A stretch of DNA of 64,000 bases from Effrenium voratum (Eukaryota > Sar > Dinophyceae > Suessiales > Symbiodiniaceae): positions 159,001 through 223,000 of the forward strand of contig CAUJNA010001502.1 of the NCBI GenBank assembly GCA_963377175.1. Reading direction: 5' to 3'. Every line of letters begins with the position of its first letter. Position 1 is the first letter of the stretch. Positions 1 to 13,200 of the stretch are shown piece by piece. The notes beneath the pieces are model-generated. The model was not told the origin of the DNA. It did no database searches and saw only the letters and a list, made by a program, of their open reading frames with translations. The translations under genes were made by a program, and so were the position numbers.

Positions 1-232
1 AGCACAGTGTTGGAATCAAATACAGCTGCTGCTAAGACCATCTCTGTGTGGCCCCCCTGGCATCTCAACTGTAGCATGTTGGTGCCACATCCCTGCCAGG
101 CATACACCGCCCTTTCCATTTGCATGCTCCTTGAAGCTGCCAAGGCCAATAAACAATAGGCTAATTACGAGCGATCACGTTTGGCACCATGCGTGTTTGT
201 GCACAACCGAGTCAGGGCAGTCCTCGTACTTC

Positions 233-1355
233 TCAGAAAGCCATCACCCCGCATCCAAGCTGGAGAGTGCTTAGTTGGAGCTCGTAGACCTTGACCCGCT
301 GGTGCTGGTCAAGCTGGAACTGGTCAAAGTGGCGCTGCTGCCAACGTAGCTGGTGCTCTGTGCCGGTCAAGGTCGTAGATCCTGTGCTGGTTTCTGTCGC
401 GGACGTAGTCGTTTCTGCAGTGGCTGCGGTGTCCGTGCTTTTGGTTGTGCCGCTGGTGCTCCTGGTGAAGGTGCTTGCAGCAGAAGAGCTTGTAGTGGAG
501 CTGCTGCTGGAAAGTGATGAGTTGGAACTTGTAGACCTTGAGCTGCTGGTCAAGCTGGAACTGGTCAAAGTGGCGCTGCTGCCAACGTAGCTGGTGCTCG
601 TGGATGTTGCTTCTCTGCCGGTCAAGGTCGTAGATCCTGTGCTGGTTAGTGTCGCGGACGTAGTCGTTTCTGCAGTGGCTGCGGTGTCTGTGCTTTTGAT
701 TGTGCCGCTGGTGCTGAAGGTGCTTGCAGCAGAAGAGCTTGTAGTGGAGCTGCTGCTGGAAAGTGATGAGTTGGAACTTGTAGACCTTGAGCTGCTGGCC
801 AAGCTGGAACTGGTGAAAGTGGCGCTGCTGCCAACGTAGCTGGTGCTCGTGGATGTTGTTTCTGTGCCGGTCAAGGTCGTAGATCCTGTGCTGGTTTCTG
901 TCGCGGACGTAGTCGTTTCTGCAGTGGCAGCGGTGTCCGTGCTTTTGGTTGTGCCGCTGGTGCTCCTGGTGAAGGTGCTTGCAGCAGAAGAGCTTGTAGT
1001 GGAGCTGCTGCTGGAAAGTGATGAGTTGGAACTTGTAGACCTTGAGCTGCTGGCCAAGCTGGAACTGGTGAAAGTGGCGCTGCTGCCAACGTAGCTGGTG
1101 CTCGTGGATGTTGTTTCTGTGCCGGTCAAGGTCGTAGATCCTGTGCTGGTTTCTGTCGCGGACGTAGTCGTTTCTGCAGTGGCTGCGGTGTCCGTGCTTT
1201 TGGTCGCAGCAGAAGAGCTTGTAGTGGAGCTGCTGCTGGAAAGTGATGAGTTGGAACTTGTAGACCTTGAGCTGCTGGCCAAGCTGGAACTGGTCAAAGT
1301 GGCGCTGCTACCAACGTAGCTTGTGTTTGTGGATGTTGCTTCTGTGCCAAGATGC
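233..1355 (-). CDS. Ser/Thr-rich tandem-repeat ORF, possible mucin-like segment, frameshifted
   Basis: About four copies of a roughly 250-bp unit read open on the minus strand. The encoded unit of about 83 residues is mostly Ser and Thr (for example TSSSLASSSRSTSSNSSLSS) with one Tyr-Val-Gly. Differences between copies are mostly in steps of three, as expected for coding repeats. In the copy nearest 345 about 14 bp are missing, the frame shifts and a stop follows at 233. The plus strand is also open in each copy (Val/Leu/Glu-rich). A stop just before 1,356 suggests an acceptor near 1,340 rather than a start. It may be an O-glycosylated surface segment; a pure satellite is the alternative. Confidence 0.45.
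291..1319. repeat. Tandem repeat, about 250-bp unit, four copies
   Basis: Copies begin near 345, 594, 843 and 1,098 (each at the GCTGGTGCTC motif), giving unit lengths of about 249 and 255 bp with a shorter last copy. They differ by small indels, such as presence of CTCCTGGTG. Confidence 0.9.
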
Positions 1356-4013
1356 TATATATGCTGGTATCCGTGCCGGATGTAGTCGTTGCCGCAGTGG
1401 CTATGCTGGCATGCTCTTGCAGCTGCTTCAACCATGCTGCATGCCATTCCTCTCATTGAAGACCTCGCGTTGCGATCGAAAAAGCGCGTCAGTGCGAAGC
1501 TTGCTGCCGCATCAAGGCACACAGTGGACCTGACGGGTAGTAGCACTCTCCGCATCACTGCAGCCATTGTGACTACGTGCTGACCGCCACCTCCCAGTTG
1601 CACAAATGCGCGGCTGCTGGTGTTGGCCCCATCTGCGGTATCCCATCACGGCTTGAGCAAAGGGGCCGGCCTATGTGCGCAAAGACACGTGCACAGGAAA
1701 CGGCAGCCGGCTGCTCTGTCTTTAAAGCCTGTGGAAGGCCGCCAAGGAAGTAGAAAACCCTCCTTCAAGGCACACAATTAGCTTGTTCACACCCTTTACA
1801 CCTCAGCAACGGGGTGTGCAGCCACAACTCAAGATGAACAAAAAGGCATTCCGTGCAAACACAGAGGGCTAAATGGGAAGGTTCGCTCGGGCAGAGCAAT
1901 TCCCTGGCAGGGCCACTTCCGGTTGACCGTATTCAAAGGCAAACTGCCTGCGGACTCATCAAGGCTGGATAAAACCAACTGCAGCCAAACTGCTTGGGGC
2001 TGGCTCCTGGCTCTTTCTTTGGAGAGTCTTCGGAGGAAGGGTGGCTTGTGAGGCCCTTGGGCAGTGGGGAAGTTGGCCAAATATGAGAAACAAAACAGAC
2101 ATGATCCCAAGAATGAAGCTGTTCTGGGAACAACATTGTTGGATAAACCGAGAGCAGGCCTGGCGGCAGCCAGAGCAGAACTCAGCAAAGCATACCGGGG
2201 ACAGTGAAGCCAGTTTTTCCAAACATCAAGAACAGGAAATAATGCGGATTGAGATCCGACTTAAGTGGAGCCAAGTGAACCAACATGAACGACATGAACT
2301 TACCCCTGCCCCACGTTCTGGCGCCTCAGCAGTGGCCTGGGCTCGAACCGACTGGGAGTCACAGGTAAGTTTGCACCCAAAGTTACCTTTTAACCCCTAT
2401 AAACACTTTTGTTGGAACAAACAAGTCAAAACATAGCTTCAAAGTGAGGAAGCATAGGGGGCCTTATTGGTACCAAAGAGGTCCAAAAAGGGGTCAAACA
2501 AGGTCAACACACGCCAACCAGGCCCAGCATTCTCTCCGTGGCAAGGGCCAGTGTTTGTAAAGGCCGATCAGGCGCTATAAATCGCTATGATGGGAACTGG
2601 AAGCCCCAGCTTGGGGGTTTGGTTTGTCATGACGGGAGGGGACCTGGTCCACGCTATTTGGTTTTAGCGTTTTTAGAGGGCTACCAGCTCATTCATCTAC
2701 AAAAAATAATCCCATCTATTACAAGTACGGGGAAGCAACAACTGAGCTACAGGTACTGGTGTGTTGGGAATGGTGCCAACTTCAACTTGATGTGGGGCGG
2801 GCGGCCTTTACCACACCATGGTTTGCTTGTTGCCATCGGGTATCTTTCATGAGAGGAAGTTTGAACAGACCTCAACTAACTGAGCATTGCCCCATGCCTA
2901 TGGATCTGTGGCCCCGGCAATCTCGCCATCCGGGCAAGTGCATGCGCTCACCTGACGAGCAAGGAGATGCCCGGGTCGGCTGTCGGCTGTGGCTTGTTGG
3001 CTGTTGGGCATGTAGGGGGTAAATAGAATATGTTTAAAGCCACAAATAGCAAATGGGCCCTCAAGAACTAATCATCATGGGAGAGGTGGCAAACCATTTG
3101 CGTTTGTTTCAGGTCGCTCTAATGTGCTAACTGTTCAAAACGTATGAATATTATCTGAACACTTTCATTGAACCTCACACTTTTAACCAGCCGTGTGGTA
3201 TGAAAGAAATGCCGACGAGTGCTTCAGGGGTTAGAGCTATTAGAGGCACACAAGTCGCGGGGATGTGGGAAACAGTTAGAACACCCAAGCCGAGCATGAC
3301 CGTGTGCCTGGGACAGTTTGCAGCCAAGCAGCGTTTGAGCTATTGGAGCTCGAAATACCTGGGCACATAAGGCAACTCAAAAGATTGGGTAAAGTAAGGG
3401 TCCAGGAAAAAAAGTCACCCTCTTTGCGGACCAACCCCCTGAACGCACAACCCAGCGCCAAGCCACTGCAGGCGACGCAAAGCCAACGCTGCTGCGTGAG
3501 ACGCGCCTGGTGAGGAAGGGGGTAAGAAGGCACTCTCGACAGTTGTCCAAAAAGAACCCCAGACCAGCCGCAGGCTCTCTGAAGACTCTTGTGGTATCGG
3601 GTATCCTGCCGAAATACGCTTCCCAAGAGGGCATCTGCCTGATCAAGTCAACAATCAAGGGGAAACATAGGAACCCTTGGCAAATCTTGGCAATCTGCCA
3701 AGGCAGCAGCCACTCCCAACAGCCTGCGGCCGGCTGAGTAAGTCCATGCGCTTCACCCCCAATGCACACCTCGCCTCCGTGCCATTTGGGCATGGCCCGC
3801 AGCTGTCGCTGGTGAAGCCGAAGCCTCGTCAAAGGATCCCAACCCCTCCTCCACCACCCCCGCCCATGCCATGTCATCGAAGGGTCAAAGGGGAGAACTG
3901 GTCAACCTGGGATTGATGTGCAGGACCAAATAGTGAGGGGTGCTCTCGCGGATTGATCCTATTCTAACGCTCCTACATCCGACCCAAATCCGCCCTGGGC
4001 AAAAACACCACAA

Positions 4014-4076
4014 CCCCCCCCCCAACAATATATATATATATGTATAATATATATATATATATATACACATTATATT
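4014..4076. repeat. C-run followed by (TA)n palindrome
   Basis: Ten or more C, then TA repeats on both sides of TGTATAAT. The same C-run plus (TA)n layout ends the 43.3-45.0-kb block. Confidence 0.8.
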
Positions 4077-5619
4077 AAAACATAAAACCAACTCCGTAAG
4101 ATGATTTGTTTAAGCCATTGCCGCCTGAGTGGCAAAAGCTTCCACCTCTGCAAACTGGCATGCCACCCCCAAAAAATCGGCCTCCCCCAAAGGATGTTCC
4201 TCTAAGAACGTGGCTTTCTTGGGTTCCATCGCAATCTGCAGGATGGTAACAGGTTCAAGAATCAACTCCAAGGGGCTCGGCGCGCCAACGCCGTAGCAGG
4301 GCCGAAGCTGCCACTGAGGCGCGGGGAAAAGGAGCGGAACTTCCTTGGGACGCGTCAGCATGTGGATTGCCTGTGTCTGCCGTTTGCAACTCTGGCAAAT
4401 GTGGGGGATTGTTGATGCTGGCTCCAGTCACCTCTCAACAGTAAGGACGACAAAAAAGAAGAAGTAGGGGGCAAAGGATCGCTTCCGTGACCCCCGAACC
4501 GCAACCCCCGGAAGAATACATGGTGTGCAGCCATTGCGCGCACACAACATGGCGATATACACCAAGGGAAGCCGGGGTGGTGGTTTTGGAACCCTCCTGA
4601 AATCGTTCAGTAAGGTAGCGAAAGAAATATACCTCGAAGCCAGTTGGCTAGATTGTTTTTGTTTACAAAACAAAAGACAGACAAAAGAAAACAAATCAAC
4701 TCATGTGTAATGTGCTGTGTGCATTGATATGATGGCAACGCTTTGGGCTGCCAACTCTGAATGCGGAGAAGGGCCTGCGTATGGTTGCAGACCCCGACTA
4801 TTAACACGTGGATGAAGGAATGCCAAACACACCATTGCAACGGTAATCAGCAGCCACTTTTATGCCCACACGCTTGCAGCCTTCCCCCCCTTAGTGGTCT
4901 TGGCATTCAACACAGCTTTCAGCATAACCAGCAGCTAGTCAAAAGCTTAACCCAATTCAACGCGATATTCTTTCCTTGGCACTCTGCAACCGGGACACTG
5001 GTGGATACACCTGCGCCAAGCTGCCGCCCTGCGATTGAGCCAACTGAGTGAATGAGCAAAGCCCTGCCACCAACATGGAAGCCCACTCCTTTCCAGAAGG
5101 ACAGTAGTCTGAGAGACGCACATAATTTGTTGGCTTTCCTTTTCCAAGGTTGCTCCGAAGACCCTGGAAAAGAACAGAAAACAGACCCCTGGAATAAGAA
5201 TAGAGACACTGGTGCCTCCTGCTCTCTGACCCGTGCTAGGGACCTTGCTCAACACAAGTACAAGAAGATTCCCTCTGTGCAAAGGGGAGCCAAAGGAAAC
5301 CAAAACCAAGTTTCTTAGCCTGGGGTTTAGTCCATATCTCCTCTTTCGCACTCGCGTTTTGGGCTATGAAAAGCCAAGAGCCCAAAGGTCAGATCCGGGC
5401 GATTGTTTTGGACACTGCAATTTGTATGGATGTTGATGTCAGGAACTCATTTACATTACTACGCCCCCCATGTTTGTATAACCCAAAGGCAGGCCCAAAG
5501 GTACACCTGGGTCCATGTTGACTTTGCAACATGAAGAGGCTGACGCTGACTGAGACACAGATAGACGAGACAAACAAATCATTAATAGTGACAAGCATTC
5601 ACACAAACGGACAAACACA

Positions 5620-5697
5620 CAGACAGAGACACACACACACACAAAGACAAAACACGAACATCGCCTCACACACACACAAACATACGCACACACACCT
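5620..5697. repeat. (CA)n microsatellite
   Basis: CA repeats with AGA interruptions. Confidence 0.85.
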
Positions 5698-6550
5698 ATG
5701 AACAGGATTAATCCCGCTTTGCTGGCGCATCAAAACAGTTTCGTCGACACATCCCATCCTGATAAACTCTTTGAGCCCGCCTGCGGCTGAACTGCAACTA
5801 CGGCATCGTTGCCTGGGCACAAACAATCGCCCAAACCCCCAGTGGCCATACGCAAAAACCAACACCCTTTCGGCAGCTGACTTCAAAAGGAAACAGGCCA
5901 CAGGCGGAGACCAGGCTGCTTTGGTTGTTTGCGGCAAGGTGTAGAGACCTCTCAAAGCATCTTGGTGGTTGCTTTCTGCGCAGGCAAAGCCACCAAAGGC
6001 TTGGTTGTGTTGACACACAACCGAGTCCGAACATGCATTGAGTTTGCTCATGAATGTTTACATTCAACTTCCGTGTTTCGTGGGTACTAATGCAAACCGC
6101 CAAATAAGAGTTCCCTGATACCTTGACCATACTAAACTCCTAAACCATGGAGTGAATATCCGACAACAATAACCAGCTCAAATGCCAAAATGTGATGTGC
6201 AAAAGGAGTCTTCAGAAAGGCCCCCTCCGTGCAATATGCCCATGGTACCCAGAAGGAGGAGATACAGTCGGGGTACACCCCCTCCTTTTACCCCCTCCAT
6301 ACATCGGGTGAATAAAAGCGGAAAAAACAGGTTCCCAAGAAGCACACCTTTTGGCAAGTTGACAACGCATGAACCAACATGGAGCAGCAAACACATCAAT
6401 TTGCTGATTCCCTGTAAGGAAGCAAACGGGTTTTGGGAACGAACCTAAGGACCCCCCTAAGGGAAGCAAGAAGGAATTGCTCATAGGTTGCCTAGCGAAC
6501 CAGCGAGCCTCAAACTCCACTTGCTTTCATTGCATGTATTGCCCAGGCGC

Positions 6551-6614
6551 AAGACATCTGTGCCAACTGCGCCGCCACCAAATCCGCATCTGACGAGTTT
6601 GCAGCCGCAATCGC
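6551..6614 (-). CDS. Isolated exon-like segment, helical
   Basis: Encodes AIAAANSSDADLVAAQLAQM then S with an AG|G acceptor and GC donor. Ala-rich, probably helical; no family recognised. Confidence 0.3.
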
Positions 6615-8237
6615 CTTGCAGGGGGCAGCGGACGGGCAAGCGCATCAAGGGGGCGAAAGCAGAAGTCTTACTTCTTAAGTTGACTGGCCAGGCAAATCCA
6701 GGCTTTTTGAAAATTGCTAAACATAGTTTCTCACAAGGATTGGGAAGTGAGAAGCTCGCCTTTTCCTTTGCGTCTAGGAGCTGGTTATGGCCACCCGGAT
6801 TTCGCCCCACATGAATCAGCTAACAACTCAGCTTCATATTCCCTTGCTCCTGTGCTAACAACAAGTCAACAACGGCCATCCAAAAAAAATAAATCGCCAA
6901 CGTTCAGTGGCATATTGTATAAATCCACGAAACCTGTTCAAAAGTCCGAGAGCAGGACGCCACCAAGCTCCATGGAACTTTTTCTCCCGTCCCCGATGCG
7001 CAGGCCCTTCCTCCAACAGCACTTGCGCCGCACCATACCTGAGAAACCAAACGCCGTGGTGAACCCCCCCTGAAATGGGTGTACGGTGTACGGTTCGTTC
7101 AGGGTGCCCCTTTTTCAGCCGGTCGGTCTCAAAGGGAAACCCATGTGAAGCCACCTTGATTTAGTTTTTTTTTGGGGGGTGGGGGAGGGGGAGGGCGGGT
7201 GCCGGCGGAATGAAGAGACCAAGGTCATGTTTGGTGGCTTTGCCGAAAACAATATCCTCAAAAGCAACTCGCATTGACAGGGACTATTATTTGCCAGCTT
7301 CTTCGCCAAAACGCCGTGTGTTTATGTGCGCAAGGACGGTGGGCAAGCATACTGGGGATTTTTACCTTCGGCACACAGGCAGAGATGTGTATAAATTTGC
7401 ACCAATTGGCACCCACTGGTTCAAAACCCTGGTCTTCAGAGATTAAACTGCTATTGAATCCAGCAGCATTAAACATGTGGTAACCGTGAATCAGACAAGT
7501 CGCCAACTGGATACAAGAATTGCCTAGCAAAAGAATGCTAAAATATGCGCAGGACACTTGTGTAGATTCATATATGAAAAACTAAGCACACAAAAACAAA
7601 CAAAACCTATAAAGTAAGTGTCCTGTCGTGACACTGGCCGGTAGCAATAGATCCTGGCACCAGGGTTTAGCGTGCATTCACAATTTGCACGGTTTCTCCT
7701 AAGATCAGCTGCACAACCCCAGAGCCGCCAAAGGGGCCGCCAGGTTTTCCCGATGAAACCGCCAAAAAAAGGGGACCCTCAAAACAAATAGACCCATATC
7801 CTCACCTGCCAGGAAAAGCTCGAAGCCCAAGGATTGCCTTTGGGCACGTTAGCGAAATGAACGGCTTGGGACAACTGAGCCCGTGGGGAAGGATGTCACC
7901 GGATTGCCCTTGCGCAGTCCTTGTGCGACCTGATGGAAAGGCGACACATTGAGCACAAGGCGAAAGCAAAACAAAGAACAATCTACATTAGACGTTGTCC
8001 GGCCGAGCCAGGCCAAGAAAACCGCAGAGATATCTAGACAGTGCCCTCTGACCTTGTTCGGCCCGAGCCACGCCAACACAGCCGCAGCACCGGGCTTCCG
8101 CAGAAAACGTCTTTGGTACTCCTGCGCACGAGATAGCACGAGCGGCCGCGTGCCAAGGGGTGCTTTCAACCAAAGGTCAAAGCTCAAGGACAGCCCATCC
8201 ATTCGAACCCTATGCCTTTTGAAGGCAAAAAGGGAAA

Positions 8238-8281
8238 AGGCACACACACACACACACACATACACACACACTCACACGCAC
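8238..8281. repeat. (AC)n microsatellite
   Basis: About 20 AC dinucleotides with few interruptions. Confidence 0.88.
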
Positions 8282-9759
8282 AAACCTCAGCCCACAACGT
8301 TCAAAACTCAAAGGATGTTCTATAGGAGCCAGTCTACTGCCATAAAGTCAAACGCGCCCTTTGGGACTTGGTAATAAAACCAGTGCTCCACCTGGACTTT
8401 GACTAAGGGCTGCGTTGCCAAAGTCTAAAAGGTCGATTCACTCACGACTGAGTGTTGCCCAAAGGGGCATCTGCTGGTAGCTGATTTCTAAAAGGGCACC
8501 CCCCTCACAAAAAGGAAAACAAGGCAACGCTGGAGGTCTGGGATATCAGCCCCAAAGGTCGATCGTTTCGGGGGACCGAGCATGGCCCAAATTCAGGCGA
8601 TGTGCACAAACATCCGGCCGGGTTTGGCTTTCGTTTCCTAAAGGGCGGGCGATAACCCAACTTGTCAAAGCAAAAAACAAGTAAACCAGAACATGAGGTC
8701 CAATCACATCCCGGCGGGCCGATGTCCTGCAGGAACTCGGCGTGGGTAAGGGAAGAAGCTAGTGATGAGTTCGCCACCCAGGGTATGCGACCTAGCTGGC
8801 AGCGTCATGTATGGACTTGTCTGTGATACCAAAGTGGCCATCGCTATGAGTACATAGGTACTTTAAAGGAGCCCCCTTGGTATCACAGAAAGCTTCCAAA
8901 TTTCTCTGTCTTCCACAACCATGCCCCTCAAACGCCTTCTGGTAGAATATTGGGCCAAACAACATTCTGCGTTCACACCATCTTTCGCACCTGCTCCGCG
9001 CTTGCGCCAAGGAAAAATGCGGCCGGGGGCCTCAAAAAACGGAGTCCCCGGTCCCGGCCGTGCCACCGTTCCCAGCCAAAGTGCTGCTCGCGCCCAGCAG
9101 CCAATCAGCATTTTGGCCTGGCAAAGCGGGTTCCACCGCTCCGGCCCAAACTGTCGCAGTGAAACCAGCAGGACTGTTCAATGTAGAAGCCATTGCCCCC
9201 CCCCCAAAAAAAACACCAACAGATTATAAAAAACAATACTCTAAATGAACGAAGGGGGAATGCCCCCCCGCCAAATAATAACCCACCAAAGGGCTGACTT
9301 ATCTATCCTGGTCTCCCATGGCTTCCATTGAGAGATCGGTTTCAAAAGTCGCTCATTTTTTGTGGAGGCAAATTTGGAAACCCGCAACACTTACAAATCC
9401 TACAATGATAGGGGGCCCAAAATGTGCTCAACCTGTAGTATAAAATGATAGCCCTACAACTTGTCCAAATATTGCTGAGCCTATTGAAGTATTAATATCA
9501 ATGTAACGTCCTCAAAATGGTGGTCCCAGTGAAACCGCGTCCAACTGTGATTCTGAGAACATGTCACATTGCAACCACCTGAACAGGTTCAAGGATACGT
9601 CCAACAAATTAGTTGATTCATAAGGGATTCTCCAACTCGCCTGGTAAAGGTGATTTGTCTGATTTCGGTCTTCTAATTTCCCTAAGGGTCACGAGCCCTC
9701 CAATGCACCCCCGAGCCCTCCAATGGAGAACCGCGAGGCCACAACAGAATATCCTTTAA

Positions 9760-9857
9760 CCCACTTCCTGAGTGGATGGGCCAAAAGTCCAAACTTTCTG
9801 AGTGCCACCAAAAATATGCTCCAACAAATATCAAGTCCAGGAACTCCAAAAGTGAAC
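9760..9857. mobile_element. R1 inverted-repeat element
   Basis: Left end CACTTCCTGAGTGGATGGGC, centre TTTCTGAGTGCCACCAAAA, right end AGTCCAGGAACTC. The right repeat is slightly degraded. Confidence 0.75.
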
Positions 9858-9968
9858 ATTTACTGGTGGCTTCCATTGGAAGTGCCACTTTTGGTGGTTT
9901 CAAAACGTGAAATGCTTAAGGAACTCCTCGGATCCAGCCCCACCCGAACCGAAGCCGACAGCCTGCGC

Positions 9969-10008
9969 GAGTCCGCAACTCCTCCAGGTCACAGGTGACC
10001 AGAAGCGC
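9969..10008 (-). CDS. Isolated exon-like segment
   Basis: Encodes ALLVTCDLEELRT between an AG|G acceptor and a GC donor. Not recognised. It is on the same strand as the two genes and could be a downstream exon of the PAN-like gene or another gene. Confidence 0.3.
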
Positions 10009-10170
10009 CTCACGTCCAGCGGAACGCGGCTCCAAAATGGCTGCAAAGAACAACCCCCCACTAAAAAGGGAGCAGAACGCAAGGAACAAGATGTTTTGGG
10101 TGAAAGTAAATGGCTCCGGTCCCCCATGCCTTCTCCCCTTACTAACAGAAAGGGACAGGTGTAGGGTAGT

Positions 10171-10275
10171 GTTACTTCCCGAGTGGACGGGCCCAAGATT
10201 GTAACCAAACTTGTTGTTTTCCACTAAAATGGCCTTCCCAACAAGTAGTTCAAGTCCAGCAACTCAGGAAGTGAG
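10171..10275. mobile_element. R1 inverted-repeat element
   Basis: GTTACTTCCCGAGTGGACGG at the left and CAACTCAGGAAGTGAG at the right, with the shared centre CCACTAAAATGGCCTTCCC. Confidence 0.8.
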
Positions 10276-13200
10276 ACCCACGGATTTGAGCAGAACCAAA
10301 CATGCAGAAAGACATGCACACATGCCGAGAATAGCAAATCGTTTGCTGAAGCTGCCAAAACGAGGTTGGAATGACCGGAAGCCATTGGTCAATGTGGATG
10401 GAAACTTTGGACCCCTTGCTAGTCTGCACAAGGAAAACAATCATGAGTCGGATTGCTGCCCCGGTCAGCCCCCTTGGACAGACTGTCTTCGCTGGTCTAA
10501 AATTCCATCGGCCGCTAGCCATACAAACCAGCAGAAGGAACCTCCCAAAGCCAAGCATCATTCATGAGTCCCAGCATCAAGTATCCAGAATGACAGCTCA
10601 CTGCCTGAGTGGATTGGTCCACTTCTTTTCTGGCACTAAGATGGTCTTGCCAATGTGAAGTCCGAAATGATCCAGCCGGCAAATCTGATGCTACTGGGGT
10701 GGCCTCAGAATATGAAACAAAGCCTGGTCATCATCCCATCCATGCAAAGCGCGCTGTTACCCCATGGCACCCCACGAGTGCAGGCAGGGTGCTGGCGGCA
10801 TGAAGTTGGACGACTTGCAGAGGTCTAGAAACCTGGCATGAGGACTTCAGAACCAGACGCTTACATGGGGCTGTCCACCAATACGCCCCACCCCATTTGA
10901 AGGGCCCTGGTGCCTCCTTATACCGCCTTTCAAATGAAGTGCCAAACAGGGCCCCTAGTTTGCACAACCCTTTTTTGTGGTGGATGGGTTTGAACCTGAC
11001 GCGAGTAGCAAAAGCGGGCATCCAAAACACCAATCCTGATGACCGGAGGGCTAGTCAGTGTGAGGTACTGGTACAGGATTACCATCATTTGTCACCATCA
11101 ACCCAACAGAGCTGGATAACACTCGGATTCCTCATCGCCTGCACCCAACGCAGGCAATCTGAGCATTTCAAGCCCTACAACTCGGAAAGTGAGAACATCG
11201 GAATGTAGCCCATGGTGACTGCAGGTCTCTCGCACTCGCTCACTGCAGGTGGTTGGCTCCTAGATACGGGGACACCTTCGCCGAGAATCTGAGAATCTCT
11301 GTGGGGTGGCTAATTACTTGGGTGTTCAACCAATTTCGGTAGTAGGCTTTAAGCATGGCTATAAGGGGACTAACCCCGGTTACACCAGTTATAGCCATGG
11401 TTATAACCTATTTACTAAATTGGCTGAACATCCCAGTACGTTAATGATACAGATCCCAAGCTGCTTGGCGCGTGCCTGGAGGTCTTGTTGACACCAGCAC
11501 CTAAGCAAATCAGCTCAGCTGCGTCAACATCTCAAAGAACCCTGATGCAAGCTGGTCTCTGAGAATGGGCTGCACAGGCAAGGAGCGGCAAGCACATGCC
11601 GCTTTAAGGTGGAAGCACCCAACGACATGGCCTTGTCAGGAGTTGGCAGGTACCACACCATGCACAGTGTGTCAACGCCAAGTTTGTAGGATCCGTTCTG
11701 GAAAGTGCTGGAAGAGTACAACAATTGGTGGAATCCACAGTTGGGGCATCCAAAATGTCTAGATGTTGAAGCTCCCTAAGCCCTGAGGATATACACATTC
11801 TCTAAAAAGGTCACCACAAGGGAACCCTGTACCTGCTTCTGTGGCCATTCCGCCCGTTTTGCAGGGGCTCTGGAAAGTAGTACTGAAAAAATGGACAAAT
11901 TGCCCATGAGGGAAAAATACAAGCAGCTGAGTCCAAGACGCAAGGTCTTGGATATTACACCAAAGCTACTCAGTGGGGCTGCATCCGCGCTTTTATCCCA
12001 CTTGGGGAGTACTTTTCTGTTTGTTTCCACTTGGGTGACTTGAAATATTGACCCTGGACTCTTCCATCAACCCTGAGCTTTCCAAAGTGGCGGACTGCCT
12101 ACCAAATGAATTTCCCGCCCTATGACTCTCAACCGGGAGTTTCGTATCCTCCGCGGGCCGGCATCCAAGCCTGGGGGTCCGCACATGTCGCTCTGCCATA
12201 GGGCTCCCTTTGTTCCCTAGAAGCAGCACCCCACCAGAATACACAACGGGGGGCCCGGGGACGTGGTTTCTACGACAACCTCTGAACCCTTCCCTCTTCC
12301 CAGAGGGGGGGGGGGGCGGGGACCATAGACACCGGACCATATTTTGGTGGGGAAAGAGAAATTTCCTCACCTTTGTTCAAGGTAGTGTTTAAATCGTAAT
12401 GGGAAATAGAAGGCCTCCTGCCGTGCAGTACACCGCTTTTCTCCTCTCTCGCCTCGCCAAGTCTTTCCAAAAGTCTGCGTTACCTTCCTTGGATGACCAA
12501 CCAATTCACATCATTTTGCACACATCAAGAAAATGTCTACTTCAGCACTTGCCAACAAAAACTGGCACGCTCACTGTCGTGTCCTTGTGTACTGAACCTG
12601 AAACTGCGCAGTAGTATTAAGCAGATTCGAAAAGTGGAGTGGGTTGCAGGGTGAGTCTTACTAACGTAGGCCAGGAGCATCACTTGTTTGAGAAGCATGG
12701 AGGTTATATGCCACTTATATCAGGGGTACGTACTGCCATACAACCTTAATACAACCTTACATTTCTGAAAAAAAGCCTCCATACCTAAAAAAGGTGTTGA
12801 CTTGTGGGGTGGTCATCCAAGCATTGTTGCTATGGTCGCCAAGGCCCCCCATCCCGGCGCTTAAATGTAGGTCAATCGACATGAACGTGCAATCCTCTGT
12901 CCCTTCTTAGCCCACACCTGAAAAACGCAAAAACACGTTTTTCAGATTCCAGATTCGAGGCCATGTCTTTGAAGGAGACCCCTGCTGCATGTCACCATGT
13001 GGGGGGGCCTGACAATTCTAGAATTTTCCCGTCCGCGTCTGAGACCTTTGCTCTCGCAGCGGCAAGCGCCAACTAACGCCGAGTAGGTGAGACAAAGGTT
13101 CACGGGTTCGCTTCAGCAAGTACTTGCATGAAACTCCTCCGCTCTGATTCAGTGGGGTGTTGTTTTTTATAACCCTTCGCTGGAGATCAAATTTAAATTT

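Larger units (their letters stand above)
1360..6550. other. No gene recognised
   Basis: Holds (TA)n and (CA)n tracts and an R5 fragment at 4,181-4,246. The open frame at 4,110-4,361 on the minus strand lies mostly in R5-related sequence. No splice-flanked coding segment with a recognisable motif was found. Confidence 0.5.
6615..9968. other. No gene recognised
   Basis: Contains an (AC)n tract, an imperfect local duplication near 7,995 and 8,056 (GGCC(C)GAGCCA-type), and the R1 copy at 9,760. Confidence 0.5.

Noticed and set aside
291..1319. Val/Leu/Glu-rich plus-strand ORFs
   Set aside because: Shadow of the repeat; the minus frame is continuous through several units, whereas the plus frame stops at each unit.
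4110..4361. 83-residue minus ORF
   Set aside because: About half of it is an R5-type repeat fragment; no motif.
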